A DNA stretch of 64,000 bases from Enhygromyxa salina (GCF_002994615.1 NZ_PVNK01000148.1:62001-126000), one strand, 5' to 3'. Positions 23,801 through 37,900 are shown, numbered from the stretch's first letter. The notes: generated by a model from the sequence alone, not told the origin. A program made the numbers and translations.

Positions 23801-26800
23801 GCGATCGAGCAGGACCGAGCGCTGGTCGAGCTCGTCCGCGCGAACGCCAGCGTCGTGCTCGGCGCGCCCGCGAGCTCTCTCGATCCAGACCGGCCGCTGC
23901 AAGCGCTCGGCCTCGACTCGCTGATGGCCGTCGAGCTGCGCGGGCGCCTCCAACACGCGACGGGGCTGCGACTCCCGGCCACGCTGCTGTTCGACTACCC
24001 GACCGCGACCGCGATCGCCCGGATGCTGCGCGACGAGCTCGACCTCGACCCCAACCCCGACGCGCAGCCGCGGCCGAGCCCAGAGACCAGCCCACAGCCC
24101 TCGAAGGACAGCGCCGACGATCCCATCGCGATCGTCGGCATGGCCTGCCGCTTCCCCGGTCACGTCGAGACCCCCGAGCAGCTCTGGCAGCTGATCGTCG
24201 ACGGGGTCGACGCGATCACGCCCTTCCCTCGTGAGCGTGGCTGGAGCGCAGACGAGCGCTTCAACGCCGACGCCGCCGTGCCCGGGACCCTCGCGACCCG
24301 CGGCGGTGGTTTCATCGATGGCTACGACCTGTTCGATCCCGGCTTCTTCGGGATCAGCCCACGCGAGGCCGCGGCCATGGATCCTCAGCAGCGCCTGCTG
24401 CTCGAGCTCTCGTGGGAGGCCCTCGAGCGCGCGACGATCGATCCAAGCTCCCTGCGCGAGAGCTTGACCGGCGTGTTCGTCGGCGTCTGCTACGACGACT
24501 ACCTCCGCCTCGCCCCCGACGCCGAGCACGCCGAAGACGGCTACGCGACCCTCGGCAACATCGACAGCGTGGCGTCCGGCCGGATCTCGTACACGCTCGG
24601 CTTGCAGGGCCCGGCGATCACAGTCGACACCGCGTGCAGCACCTCCTTGGTGACCTTGCACCTCGCCTGTCAGGCGCTGCGCAACGGCGAGTGCGACCTC
24701 GCGCTGTCCGGCGGCGCGACGGTGTTTGCGACCCTCGATCCCTACCTCACCTTCAGTCGGCTCAAGACCCTGTCCCCCGACGGGCGCTGCAAGGCCTTCT
24801 CAGCCCAGGCCGACGGCGCCGGTTGGTCCGAAGGCGCCGGGATCCTGGCGCTCGAGCGCCTGTCCGACGCCCGCGCCAAGGGCCACCCCGTGCTCGCGCT
24901 GGTCCGGGGCTCCGCGATCAATCAAGACGGCCGCAGCCAGGGCCTGACGGCGCCCAACGGGCCCTCGCAGCAGCGCGTGATCCGGGCGGCCCTCGCCTCG
25001 GCTGGGCTGACGGCCGCGCAGGTCGACCTCGTCGAGGCTCACGGCACGGGCACCCCGCTCGGCGACCCGATCGAGGCCCAGGCCCTGCAAGCCATCTACG
25101 GCCAGGAGCACGGCGCCGCGGCGCCGCTGTGGCTCGGGTCGATCAAGTCGAACATCGGTCACGCTCAAGCGGCCGCGGGGGTCGGCGGCGTGATCAAGCT
25201 CGTGCTCGCCCTCCAGCATCGGCTGCTGCCCAAGACCCTCCACGCCGACGAGCCATCGCCACGCATCGACTGGGCCGAGGGCGGGGTCGAGCTCCTGCGC
25301 GAGGCCAGGCCGTGGACCAGCGAGGGGGCCCCGCGACGAGCCGCGGTGTCCTCGTTCGGGATCTCCGGGACCAACGCCCACGTGATCGTCGAGGAGGCGC
25401 CGACACAGGAGCGGCGCCCGGCCAGCCCCGACACGCTCGCAGCCGCGTACATGCCCCTGGTCCTCAGCGGCAAGACCGACGCGGCCGTCCGCGCCCAGGC
25501 TGCGCGGCTGCAGTCCTCGCTCGCGGACTCGCTCGTCGACACCGCCTACTCGCTGCTCACGACCCGCCCACGCCACGAGCGCGGCGCGACCATCGTCGCC
25601 GCATCGATCCAGGCCGCGCGCGACGGGCTAAACGAGCTCGCCAGCGGGCGCGGCCCGATCAGCGCGAGCGCGACCCAGCCCAAGCTCGCGGTGCTCTTCA
25701 CCGGCCAGGGCGCACAGCGGCTCGGCATGGGTCGTGAGCTGCGCGAAGCCTACCCGAGCTTCCGCGCGATCTTCGACGACATCTGCGCGCGATTCGACGC
25801 GGTCCTCGACGAGCCGCTCATGCAGCTCATGTTCGCCGAGCGCGGCTCGAAGCTCGACCAGACCGCCTACACCCAGCCCGCGCTGTTCGCCCTCGAGGTC
25901 GCGCTCTTCCGCCTGTTCGAGTCGTGGGGGGTCGTGCCCGAGTTCCTGCTCGGTCACTCGATCGGTGAGCTCGCGGCCGCCCACGTCGCCGGGGTCCTGG
26001 CGCTCGACGACGCGTGCAAGCTCGTCGCGGCCCGCGGCCGGCTGATGCAGTCGCTGCCCGGCGGCGGCGCGATGATCTCGATCCAGGCGTCCGAGGACGA
26101 GCTGCTCCCGCTCCTCGCCGGCCACCCGGGCGTCGATATCGCCGGGCTCAACGGCCCGCGGTCCACGGTCGTGTCGGGCGACGAAGCCCCGGTCCTCGCC
26201 CTCGCCGCGCAGTTCGAAGCCAGGGGCCGCGAGACCAAGCGCCTGAGGGTCTCCCACGCCTTTCACTCCCACCGCATGGACGCCATGCTCGCCGACTTCG
26301 CCGAGGTCGCCGCGTCCGTCTCCTTCAACCCGCCGCGCATCCCGATCGTCTCCAACGTCTCGGGTCAGCTCGCCACCGAAGGCGAGCTGTGCGACCCAGA
26401 CTACTGGGTCCGTCAGGCCCGGTCCGCCGTCCGCTTCGTCGACGGCGTCCGGGTCCTCGAAGGGCTGGGCGTCGGAGCATGGCTCGAGCTCGGGCCGCAG
26501 GGCGTGCTCTCGTCGATGGTGGCCGGCTGTCTGTCCGACCAAGGCCAGGACCACGTCGCGCTGCTGCCCGCGCTGCGCCGCGATCGGCCCGAGCCCGAGA
26601 CCCTCGCGCTCGCGCTCGGCGGTCTTCACTGCCGCGGCCTCGACGTTGACTGGGGCGCCTACTTCGAGGCCTTCGACGCGCAGGTCGTCGAGCTGCCCAC
26701 CTACCCCTTCCAGCGTGAGCGCCACTGGCTCGACCGTCAAAGCTCGAGGTCTCTCGCCCGGGTCGACGCCGACCAACGACTGCCCGAGGCCGCGTTTTGG

Positions 26801-28915
26801 GCGGCGATCGAGCGCGGCGACCTCCGCTCCTTGTCTGAGCAGCTCGCCGTCGACGAGGCCGGTCGCGCGTCGCTCGAGTCGCTGCTGCCCTCGCTCGACA
26901 GCTGGCACCAGGGCCTGCGACGCCAGGCCACCCACGCGGCGTGGCGGTATCGTGTCGAGTGGCGACCCGCGACCACTCTGACCGCCCCGGCCGCTCCGGC
27001 CGCCCCGGCCGCCCGTGGCACCTGGATCGTGGCGGTACCACAGGCGAGGCCCCGCCCAGAGCTCCTCGACGCCCTCGTCGCCGCGCTCGAGCGCCCTGGT
27101 GGCGAGGTCCTCGAGCTCCCGCTCACGCCCACCAGTTCGCGCGAGCAGCTCACCCCCGCGCTCGACCAGCTCGCCCACGGCAAGCAGATCGCGGGGGTCA
27201 TCTCCCTGGCTGCGCTGGATACTCGCCCTCACGCTGACCACCTCGCGCTGCCGGTCGGGCTCGCCCACAACCTCGCGCTGATCCAGGCCTTTGGCGACAC
27301 CACGATCGACGGAGCGCTCTGGCTGCTCAGCGTCGGCGCCGTGTCGGTCGCCGAGGACGACGCGCTCGAGTCCCCGGCCCAGGCGCTCAGCTGGGGCCTT
27401 GGCCGGGTGGCCTCGCTCGAGCATCCCCGGCGCTGGGGCGGCGTCATCGACCTGCCCGCGACGCTCGACACCCAAAGCGCGCGCGCGTTGGCGGCGATCT
27501 TGGCCGCGCGGGGCGAGGAAGATCAGCTCGCGCTGCGGCGCGACGGCCTCTACCAGCCACGCCTGGTGCGTGCGTCGGTGACCCCGGCCGCGCCCGGCTT
27601 CCGTGGCCGCGGCCCGGCGCTGATCTCGGGCGGCACGGGTGCCCTCGGCGCTCACGCGGCCCGATGGTTGGCCCGGCGCGGCGTCCAACACCTGGTCCTG
27701 ACCAGCCGCCGAGGTCCCGATGCGCCGGGCGCCGCCGAGCTCCGGGCCGAGCTCGAGGGGCTCGGCGCGCGGGTGACGATCGCGCCTTGCGACGTCGGCG
27801 ATCGCGAGCAGCTCGCCGCGCTGCTCGCCACGCTCGACGCCGAGGACGCGCGCCCCTCGACCATCGTCCACGCCGCCGGCCTCGCCGGCTCGTTCACGCC
27901 GCTGTCACAGCTGACCCTCGCCGAGTTTGAGCACACCGCAGCCGGCAAGGTCGCGGGCGCCCGCAACCTCCACGAGCTCACCCTCGGGTACGAGCTCGAC
28001 GCCTTCGTGCTCTTTGCGTCGATCTCCGGGGTCTGGGGCAGCGCACGGCAGGCCGCGTACTCGAGCGCCAACGCCTACCTCGACGCCCTCGCCCTCCATC
28101 GCGCTCGCGCCGGCTCGCCGGCCACGTCGATCGCCTGGGGCCCGTGGGCCGACGGCGGCATGGCCGACGAGCGCGCCCGCGAACAGCTCGCCCGTGCCGG
28201 GCTCACGGCGATGGACCCCGCCCTCGCCATCGATGGCCTCGACCTCATCGCGGACCGCGAGACGCCGACCGCAACGGTCGTCGACGCCGACTGGTCGGTG
28301 CTGATCCCCGCCCTCGCCAGCATGCGTCGGCGTCCAGCCTTCGACGAGCTCGTGCCGCTGTCGTCGACGAGCGAGGGCGACGCCGAGGACGGGGCCGAGC
28401 CACCGCTGCTGACCCAGCTGCGCCCGCTGACCGAGCTCGATCGCCCCGACCACGCGCTCGCCGTCGTCGTCGAGCAGACCGCGGGTGTGTTGGGCTTCGC
28501 CGCAGGCTCGACCCTCGCCCCGGACGCGGGCTTCTCCGACCTCGGCCTCGACTCGTTGATGGCCGTCGAACTCCGTCAACGACTGCAATGCGCGACCGGC
28601 CTCGTCTTGCCCGCGACCCTGACCTTCGACTACCCCTCACCTGCCCGGGCCGCGCAGCTCTTGCTCGACCTGTGCGCCGACGCGTTGGCCGAGCCGAGCG
28701 CCGACACGACCGACGACACGACCGACGACGAGGAGCTGCGCAGCACGCTCCAGCGCATCCCCCTCGACGCGCTGCGCAGCTCGGGCTTGCTCGACGCGCT
28801 CCTCGATCTCGCCAGCGCACAGGCCGACGACAGCGCCGACGACGAGCCCGACTTTGATGAGCTGTCCGACGACGAGCTCCTCGACGCGGCCGACTCCTTG
28901 CTCGACGGTCTCTGA
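17801..28915 (+). CDS. PKS subunit B: modules 2a and 3a
   Basis: Type I PKS of 3704 residues continuing from A in branch I. The N-terminus is a docking coiled coil ([18 protein letters not shown] and following, residues 1-34) that differs from the one on subunit D at only three of 33 positions. Domains: KS 36-457, AT 564-850, DH 927-1212, ER 1392-1718, KR 1722-1915, ACP 1995-2085; KS 2106-2535, AT 2627-2905, KR 2990-3460 including its structural half, ACP 3540-3627. The acidic C-terminal docking region (3630-3704) contains [11 protein letters not shown], of the same type as that of A. A short repeat encodes an Ala/Pro linker near 26980-27010, and another encodes TDDTTDD in the docking region. 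It overlaps A by one base and is followed by C after 11 bases. Confidence 0.95.
17906..24055 (+). other. PKS module 2a (KS-AT-DH-ER-KR-ACP), malonyl, fully reducing
   Basis: KS: DTACSTS with Cys206, [21 protein letters not shown] (Ser660) and HAFH (760-763), malonyl-specific. [12 protein letters not shown] (His969) and LLDAVLH. ER: GLNFRDV and [14 protein letters not shown]-type. ACP: Ser2040. The KS belongs to the same sequence group as the KS of subunit D, with a shared YTRGGGF segment and SNFGHTQ. Confidence 0.9.
24116..28681 (+). other. PKS module 3a (KS-AT-KR-ACP), malonyl, A-type ketoreductase
   Basis: KS: Cys2279 in [28 protein letters not shown] (Ser2720) and HAFH, malonyl. KR: Trp3412 eight residues before Tyr3420 and no LDD, so an A-type (L-hydroxy) product is expected. 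ACP: Ser3585. It leaves a hydroxyl that becomes C7-OH of the predicted branch I acid. Confidence 0.88.
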
Positions 28916-28926
28916 GCAGCCCGAGC

Positions 28927-31900
28927 ATGACCGACCCCGCACAGGCCAAGCTGCGCAAGACGCTCAGCCGCGCGTTGACCGAGGTCAAGCGCCTGCGGGC
29001 CAAGCTCGCCGAGCTCGAGGGGCCGTCGACCGAGCCGATCGCCATCGTCGGTATCGGGCTTCGCTTGCCGGGCGGGGTCGTGGATCTCGCGAGCTTGTGG
29101 TCCTTGCTCGAGCGAGGCCAGGACGCCGTCGCGCCGATCCCGGCCACGCGCTGGGACGCCGAGGCCTGCTACGACCCGAGCCCCGACGCGCCCGGCAAGA
29201 GCTACGTCCGCGAGGCCGCGCTGCTCGACCACGTCGACCTCTTCGATCCCGCGTTCTTCAACATCACGCCGCGCGAGGCCGCCAGCATCGATCCGCAGCA
29301 CCGGCTGCTGCTCGAGGGCGCCTGGGAGGCGCTCGAGCACGCGGGCATCGTCCCGGCGACGCGCGTCGACTCGCAGACGGGCGTGTTCGTCGGCATCGGC
29401 CCCAGCGACTACGCGCGGCTGATCGACGACGCGGGTGACAACCCCTACGCGGTCATGGGCACCCACAGCTCGTTCGCGGCCGGGCGCGTGGCCTTTGCTC
29501 TCGGCCTCCAGGGTCCGGCGATGACCGTCGACACCGCGTGCTCGTCGTCGCTGGTCGCCCTGCACCTGGCCTCCAGCTCCCTGCGCGCCCGCGAGTGCGA
29601 GCTCGCGCTCGCGGCTGGCGTGCAGGTCCTCGCCTCGCCCGAGCCCTTCGTGCAGCTGTCCCGGACTCGAGCCCTCGCGCCCGACGGCCGCTGCAAGACC
29701 TTCTCGGCCGACGCCGACGGCTACGGACGCGGCGAGGGCGTGGTCGTGCTCGCGCTCGAGCGCCTCGCCGACGCGCGTGCCCACGGCCGAGAGCCGCTGG
29801 CCCTCGTCCGCGGGACCGCGGTCAACCATGACGGGCGCAGCAGCGGGATCACGGCCCCAAACGGCAGCTCGCAACAAAAGGTGCTGCGCGCGGCCCTGAC
29901 AGACGCCGGCCTCGAAGCCCACGAGGTCGACATGGTCGAGTGCCACGGCACCGGGACCGCGCTCGGCGATCCGATCGAGGTCCAGGCGCTCGCGGCGGTC
30001 TACGGCGCCAAGCGCCGCCCCGAGCGAAAGCTGCTGCTCGGCGCGATCAAGACCAACATCGCCCACCTCGAGTCCGCCGCGGGCCTCGCCGGGGTCGCCA
30101 AGGTCATCGCCGCCCTCGACCACGACACCCTGCCGGCCACGCTTCACTGCGCGTCACCCAACCCCCACCTCGACTGGGGCGCGCTGCCGGTCGAGATCAT
30201 CCGTGACGCGCGCCCGTGGCCGCGCGGCGAAGGTCCGCGGCGCGCGGGCGTGTCGGGCTTCGGCCTCTCGGGCACCAACGCCCACGTGATCCTCGAAGAC
30301 GCGCCGAGCCCCGCGCCCGCCAAGCCGCCGATCGCGTCGCTCGAGTACGTGCCGCTGCTGCTCTCGGGCCGGACCGAGGCCGCGCTGCGGGACCAGGCGG
30401 CGCGCCTGCTCGCGCGAGTCGAGGACCCCCGCGGTCGCCCTTCGACGCTCGAGCTCGGCGCCGCGCTCGCGACCACGCGCACACACTTCGAGCACCGGGC
30501 GGTCGCCATCTCCCCCGCTTCGGCGAGCGCCAAAGCGGCCCTCGCCGCCCTCGAGCTCGGCAGCTCCTCCCCCGCGGTCACGCCCAAGCTCGCGCTCTTG
30601 TTCACGGGCCAGGGCTCCCAGCGCCCGCAGATGGGCCGCGAGCTGTACGAGCGCTTCGCGGTGTTCCGCGCGAGCGTGGACGAGCTGTGCTCGAAGCTCG
30701 ATCGGCCCCCAGGAGCCGGCAGCGCGAGGCGCCGCCGCCCCCTGCTCGAGGTCATGCACGCCGCCGCGGGCTCCGAGGCCGCCGCGCTCCTCGATCGGAC
30801 CGAGTTCACTCAGCCGGCGCTGTTCACCCTCGAGGTCGCCCTCTACCGGCTGTTCGAGTCGTGGGGCCTGCGACCCAAGCTCTTGCTCGGTCACTCGGTC
30901 GGTGAGATCGCGGCGGCCCACGTCGCAGGTGTGCTCGACGTCGACGACGCCTGCGCCCTCGTCACCGCACGCGCGGAGCTGATGGCCGCGCTGCCACCTG
31001 GAGGAGCGATGTGGTCGATCCAGGCGAGCGAAGCCGAGGTCGACGCCGCGCTCGCCGAGCAGCCCGGCGCCCTCGACATCGCGGGGCTCAACGGCCCGAT
31101 GTCGACGGTCATCTCCGGTGACGAGGCCCCCGCCCGAGCGCTCGCCGAGCAGTTCGAGGCCCGCGGTCGCAAGGTCAAGCAGCTGGCCGTCAGCCACGCC
31201 TTCCACTCGCGCCGCATGGAGCCGATGCTGGCCGAGTTCGAGGCCCGGATCGCCGCGCTTCGCTTCAAGCACGCGCGGATCCCCATCGCGTCCAACCTCA
31301 GCGGCGCGATCGCGGGCCCCGAGATCGCAACGCCAGCCTACTGGGTTCGCCACGTCCGCCAGGCCGTGCGCTTCGTCGATGGCGTGCGCGCGCTGGAGAC
31401 CCACGGCGCGACCGCGACCTTCGAGCTCGGGCCGCAAGGCGTGCTCTCGGCGATCGCCGCCGGGTGCCTGTCCGACCAGGCTCAGGCCCGGCGGCTGCCG
31501 CTGATCCCGTCTCTGAGCAAGTCTGCGCCCGAGCCCCTCGCGCTCATGACCGCGCTGGCGAGGCTGCATGTCCACGGCGTGTCCCTTGATTGGAGCGCGG
31601 TGTTCGAGCTCCAGCGGCCCCCGCGTGTCGCGTTGCCGACCTACCCCTTTCAGCGCGAGCGGATGTGGTTGGAGCCCCGGCCCCGCCCCGCGACCGGCGC
31701 GCTCGCGGGGCGCTATCCGCTGTCGGGACACCGGACCGAGCTTCCCCACGGTGGAGCCCTGCACACCCTCGAGATCGGCCCGGCGATCCAGCGCTACCTC
31801 GGCGACCACATCGTCTACGACACGATCGTCGTCCCTGGCGCGTTCTACGTGGCCGTGTTGCTCGCGGTCGCCGAGTCGACCTGGCCGGACCGCGCCGTCG

Positions 31901-34900
31901 AGCTGCGCGAGCTCGAGTTCATTCGGGCCCTGACCTTCAAAGCTCCCGCTGACCACGTCACACTCCGCGTCCAGCTCGACCCCCTCGGCGACGACCTGAG
32001 CCAGTACGCGGCCTCGTTGTCGACCCGCAGCGAGGGCGAGTGGACCACCCACGCAAGCTCGATCCTCGCGACCCCAAGCGACGATCCCCCGGCCCCCGAG
32101 CCCCTCGATCTGCGCGGCGCGAGCTGGGTCGACGACTCCGAGCGGCTCGATCGACGCCTCCGTGACATGCACATCGACTGGGGCCCCAAGTGGTGGTGGC
32201 TGCGCCAGACCGCCGCGCTCGGCCCGGACACCGTCCTCGGTCGCTTCGACGCTCAGGCCGGCGTGCCGGGCGATGACGGGCCGGTCCCCGGTGGGCTCAT
32301 CGACAGCTCATTCGCCCTCGCGACGTGGACGGCTGGCTACGAGCAGGGCAGCACCCCGCGCTTGCCCTTCGCGGCCCGGAGGGTCGTCTGGCTTGGCCAG
32401 CGTCGCCCACCCCAGCGCGCGCGCTACCAGGCCCGCAGCACCACGCAGACGAGCTCGACCGCCGACATCACCTACTACGATGCTGACGGACGCGCGCTGG
32501 CCTGGATCGAGGGCTTCAGCACCCGACCCGCGCCGATCGAACGGTTCTTGCCGCCACGGGCGAGCCGAGATCTCTACATCGTCAGCTGGGTGGCGCTCGA
32601 CGAGGCGAGCCGCCCGGTCGCCCCGGTCGCCCCGGTCGCCCGGCTCGGGGGCGACCCGCTCGGGCTCGCCGAGCTCTACGCCTTCGACGCCGTCCACCCC
32701 GACCTCGCCAGCGTCATCGCCGGGCAGTCGCAGACCGTCGTCGTCAGCTGCGGCCCGGGCGAGTCGCCCCTGGCCACGGCCAGCGCGACCCTCGAGCTGG
32801 TTCAAGCTTGGCTCAGCGCCAGCGCGCTGTCCGATCGGCGCCTGGTCCTGGTCACCCGCGACGCCGTCGCGGTCGACCCCGGACCGAGCGCCCTCGATCT
32901 CGCGGCCTCAGTGATCTGGGGTCTGGTCCGCTCGGTCATGGCGGAGCACCCCGAGCGCGACATCCGGCTCATCGACATCGACGACGACCAGCCCGCCGCG
33001 AGCGCCCCCTTCGCCCGCGCGCTTGGCTGCGAGGAGTCGCAGCTGGCGATTCGCCGCCAGTCGGTCCTCGCCTCGCGCCTCGCTCCAGCGCCGTCCGCCT
33101 CGGAGCGGCCGCCGCCCGCCTTCGATGCCAACGCCACGGTCGTGGTCACCGGGGCGACGGGTGGGCTCGGCGCGGCCCTGACCCGGCACCTGGTCGCGCG
33201 CCACGGGGTCCGGCGCTTGCTCCTGATCTCGCGCCGGGGGCCCGACTCGCCGGGCGCGGAGGAGCTCGTCGCGGACCTCCAAGCCGCGGGCGCCGAGGTC
33301 GAGCTGCTCGCCTGCGACGTCGGCGATCGGGCTCAGCTCGCGGACGCGCTCGCGTCGATCGATGCCGCGCACCCTCTGACCGGGGTCTTCCACACCGCGG
33401 GAGTCGTCGACGACGCGACCGTCGCGGGCCTCGACGAGGCTCGCCTCGCGCGGGTGTTCGCGCCCAAGGTCAGGGGCAGCCGCAACCTCCACGAGCTGAC
33501 CGCCAGCCACAAATTGGTCTGCTTCGTGGTCTTCTCGTCACTCGCGGGGCTGCTCGGCTCGGCCGGCCAGGCCAACTACGCCGCCGCCAACGCCTACATC
33601 GACGCGCTGTGTGCCCATCGCCGCGCCCGCGGTCTGCCGGCGACCAGCCTCGCCTGGGGTCCATGGGCCGAAGGGGGCATGGCCGCGCGCCTCTCGGAGG
33701 TCGATCGCGCTCGCATGGCGCGGCAGGGCTTCCTCGCCCTGAGCTTCGAGCAGGGCGCGAGGCTGCTCGACGCCGCGCTCGAGCGCTCCGCGGCGCTCCA
33801 GGTCCCCGTCCGCCTCGACACCCGGGCCCTCGGCGCGAGCTCCGATGAGCTGTCCCCGCTCTTGCGCGACCTGGTCCCCCGCGCTTCCCCGCGGCGGCGG
33901 TCCGAGGACAGCTCCTTGGCCCGGCGGCTCGTGGGCCTCGGCGAAGCGGAGCAACGCAGCGAGCTGCTCGACCTCGTCACCCGTGAGACCGCGACGATCT
34001 TCGGCCTCAGCGACCCGAGCTCGCTCGGCCCCGAGCTGCCCCTGCAGGAGCTCGGGCTCGACTCGCTGATGGCCGTCGAGCTGCGCAACCAGCTCCAGGC
34101 GGCGACCAAGCTCCGGCTGCCTTCGACGCTGCTGTTCGACTATCCCACGCTGACGGCGCTCGCCGACATGCTCCGAGAGCGCTTGCTCGCCCTCGCGACC
34201 GAGACCGAGCACGAGTCGCCGCCAGCGGCCACGCCCCGCCCGCCCCGCGTCCCCCACGAGCGGGACCCGATCGCGATCGTCGCGATGGCCTGTCGCTTGC
34301 CCGGAGGTGTCCACAGCCCGGAGCAGCTGTGGGACCTGCTCGACGCGGGCCTCGACGCGAGCACCGAGCTCCCGAGCGATCGTGGCTGGCCCAAAGATCT
34401 CTACAACCCCGACCCCGCGAAGCCCGGCAAGTCGGTCACCGCGCGCGGCGGCTTCCTCCACGACGCCGCCGCGTTCGACCCGGCCTTCTTCGGCATCAGC
34501 GGTCGCGAGGTCGCCGCGATCGATCCGCAGCAGCGCCTCCTGCTCGAGACCTCATGGGAGGCGCTCGAGCGCGCGGGGATCCCCCCGGACTCCCTGCGTG
34601 GCTCACCGACCGGCGTGTTCGTCGGCGTCATGTACAGCGACTACGGCGGCCGACTCTTCGCCAGCCCCGAGGCGCTCGAGGGCTACGTCGGCATCGGCAG
34701 CGCGCCATCGGTCGCGTCCGGTCGGATCTCCTACACCTTCGGCTTCGAGGGCCCGGCGGTGTCGGTCGACACCGCGTGCAGCTCATCGCTCGTGGCCCTG
34801 CACCTCGCCGCGCAAGCGCTGCGCAACCACGAGTGCGACCTCGCCCTCGCCGGCGGCGCGACGGTCATGGCGACGCCGAGCATGTTCGTGGAGTTCAGCC

Positions 34901-37900
34901 GTCAGCGCGCCCTCGCTCCGGACGGGCGCTGCAAGTCCTTCGCGAGCGACGCCGACGGCGTCGCGTGGGCGGAAGGCGCCGGCATGCTCGTGCTCGAGCG
35001 GCTGTCCGACGCCCGCCGCCACGGCCACCCGGTGCTGGCGCTGGTCCGGGGCTCGACGATCAACCAAGATGGCCGCAGCCAGGGGCTCACGGCGCCCAAC
35101 GGGCCGTCGCAGCAGCGCGTGATCAGGGCCGCGCTCGCGGCCGCGTCACTGTCGCCTGCCGACGTCGACCTGATCGAGGCCCACGGCACCGGGACCAAAC
35201 TCGGCGACCCGATCGAAGCCCAGGCCCTCGCGGCCGTGTACGGCCCTCACCACAGCAGCGACGCGCCGCTGCTGCTCGGCTCGATCAAGTCCAACATCGG
35301 TCACACCCAGGCCGCGGCTGGTGTCGCAGGCATCATCAAGGTCGTGCTCGCGCTCGAGCGCCAGCACATCCCCCGAACCATCCACGTCACCGAGCCGACG
35401 CCCCACGTCGACTGGTCGAGCGGCGCGCTCCGTCTGCTGACGGAGCCCCAGGCCTGGCCACGCGGGCAACGGCAACGCCGCGCCGCGGTCTCCTCGTTCG
35501 GCATCTCGGGGACCAACGCCCATGTGCTGGTCGAAGAGGCCCCGGTCGAGGACATCGCGGAAGGCCCGCGCGAGCGAGACGAGGAGCACGCCCAAAGCTG
35601 GCGCTGCCTGCTGCTCTCTTCCCCGTCCGCGAGCGCCCTGCCGGGCCTGGCCGCGCGCCTTCGCGACCACCTCCGCGCCAACCCCCAGCTTCGGCTCACG
35701 GACGTGGCCTACACCCTCGCCGCGCACCGGACCCAGTTCGAGCATCGCGTGGTCTTGGTCGTCGACTCGCTCGCCGCCGCGGTCACGACCCTCGACGCCC
35801 TCGCCCGCGGTCAAACGCCGCCGGAGGTGTCTGTCGGCCGAGCCCGCGCCGCGCCCCGCAGCGCCTTCCTGTTCACGGGTCAGGGCGCGCAGCGCCCTGG
35901 CATGGGCGCGGATCTGGTCGCCGCCTTCCCGGCCTTTCGCGCGGCCTTCGACGAGATCTGCCGGCGCTTCGCCCCTCACCTCGAGCGATCTCTGCGCGCC
36001 GTCATCTTCGCCGAGCCGGGCTCCGACGACGCCGCGCTCCTCGGCGAGACCGCCTACACCCAACCCGCGCTGTTCGCCCTCGAGGTCGCCTTGTTCCGCT
36101 TGCTCGAGTCCTGGGGCCTCGCTCCGGACCTCGTGCTCGGGCATTCGATCGGCGAGCTGGCCGCGGCGCATGTCGCCGGGGTCATGTCGCTCGCCGACGC
36201 GTGCGAGCTCGTGGCGGAGCGTGGACGCCTCATGCAGTCGATGCGCGAGGACGGCGTCATGATCTCGATTCAGGCGTCCGAGGACGAGCTTCGGCCCCTG
36301 GTCGACGCGGACCCGGGCGTCGACATCGCGGGGCTCAACGGCCCCCGCTCGACGGTCCTGTCCGGAGACGAGCAGGCCGCGCGAAGCGTCGCCGCCCGCT
36401 TCGAAGCTCGGGGCCGCAAGACCAGGCAGCTGGCGGTGAGCCACGCGTTCCACTCCCACCACATGGAGCCCATGCTCGATGAGCTGCGCGCCGTGGCCGA
36501 GACCTCGACCTTCGCGGCGCCGCGCACCTCGCTGGTCTCGAACGTCACCGGTCGGCTGGCCGACCCCGACCTGCTTCGGTCGCCAGACTACTGGGCTCGC
36601 CAGGTCCGCGCGGCGGTGCGCTTCGCCGACGGTGTCCGCGAGCTCGAGCGTGAGGGCGTGACGCTGGCCGTCGAGCTCGGCCCTCACGGGGTCCTGACCG
36701 CGAGCGCCGCGACCTGCCTCGAGCACCCCGATCAGGTCCGCCTGGTTTCGACTCTGCGCCGAGATCGCGCGGACCTCGAGAGCCTCCACGTCGCGCTCGC
36801 GCAGCTACATTGCGCCGGCGCCGGGCTGAGCTGGGCCGACTACTACCGCCCGCTCGACGCGCGACTGGTGAGCTTGCCGACCTACGCGTTCGAGCGAGCG
36901 CGCTACTGGCTCGAGGTCCCGACCAAGGCCCCCGCGCAAGATCCCCACGCCGCAGCGTTTTGGTCCGCGGTCGAGGCCCGCGACGACGCCCAGCTCGGCG
37001 CGCTCCTCGACCTCGACGACCAGAGCCAGACCGCGTTGACCAGCGTGCTGCCTGCGCTGCGGGCCTGGCGAGGCACCAGCCGCGAGCGCGAGACGCTGGA
37101 CAGCTGGCGCTACCGTGAGACCTGGGTCCCGCTGGCAGTCGACACCGGGCCCGCCAGCCAGGCTCCGTGGCTGGTCATCGCTACCACCGACGCCGCGGGC
37201 AGCGTCGCCGAGAGGCTGGGCGCGCAGCTCCCGACCACGCTCGTGATCGCCGACCCCGAAGCGGGCCGCGAGCAGCTCGCGCGGCGCCTACGTCGGGCCG
37301 CGGGCGACGGCCCACTCGCCGGGGTCATCGCCGATCTTGGCTCGAGCGAGCACCACCCACGCCACCGAGGGCTGCCCCTCGGCCTCGCGCTCGCGCTCAC
37401 CCTCGCGCAGGCATTGGCCGACGCTGAGATCGACGCGAAGCTGTGGCTCCTGACCCGGTCCGCGGTCTCGACCGGACCCGACGACCACCTCGAGCACCCG
37501 CTCCTGGCCATGATCTGGGGCCTCGGCCGCGTGCTGTCGCTGGACCAGCCGCAGCGCTGGGGGGGCCTCGTCGATCTCCCCTGCGAGGTCCCCGACGCCC
37601 TCGTCTCGACCCTCGCGCGCGCGCTCCTTCGTGGGGGTCACGAGGACCAGCTCGCGATTCGTCCGCGGGGCCTGCTCGCCCGACGACTCGAGCGCGCGCC
37701 TGCCGAGGCCCTCGGCCCGCGCTTTCGGGCTCGGGGGACCGCGCTGATCACCGGCGGCACCGGGGCCCTGGGCGCCCACACGGCGCGGTGGCTGACAAAG
37801 CGTGGGGCCGCGCACCTGGTCTTGACCAGCCGGCGAGGCGAGGCCGCGCCCGGAGCCAGGAGCTTGCGCGCGGAGCTCGAGAGCCTCGGCGCCCGGGTGT

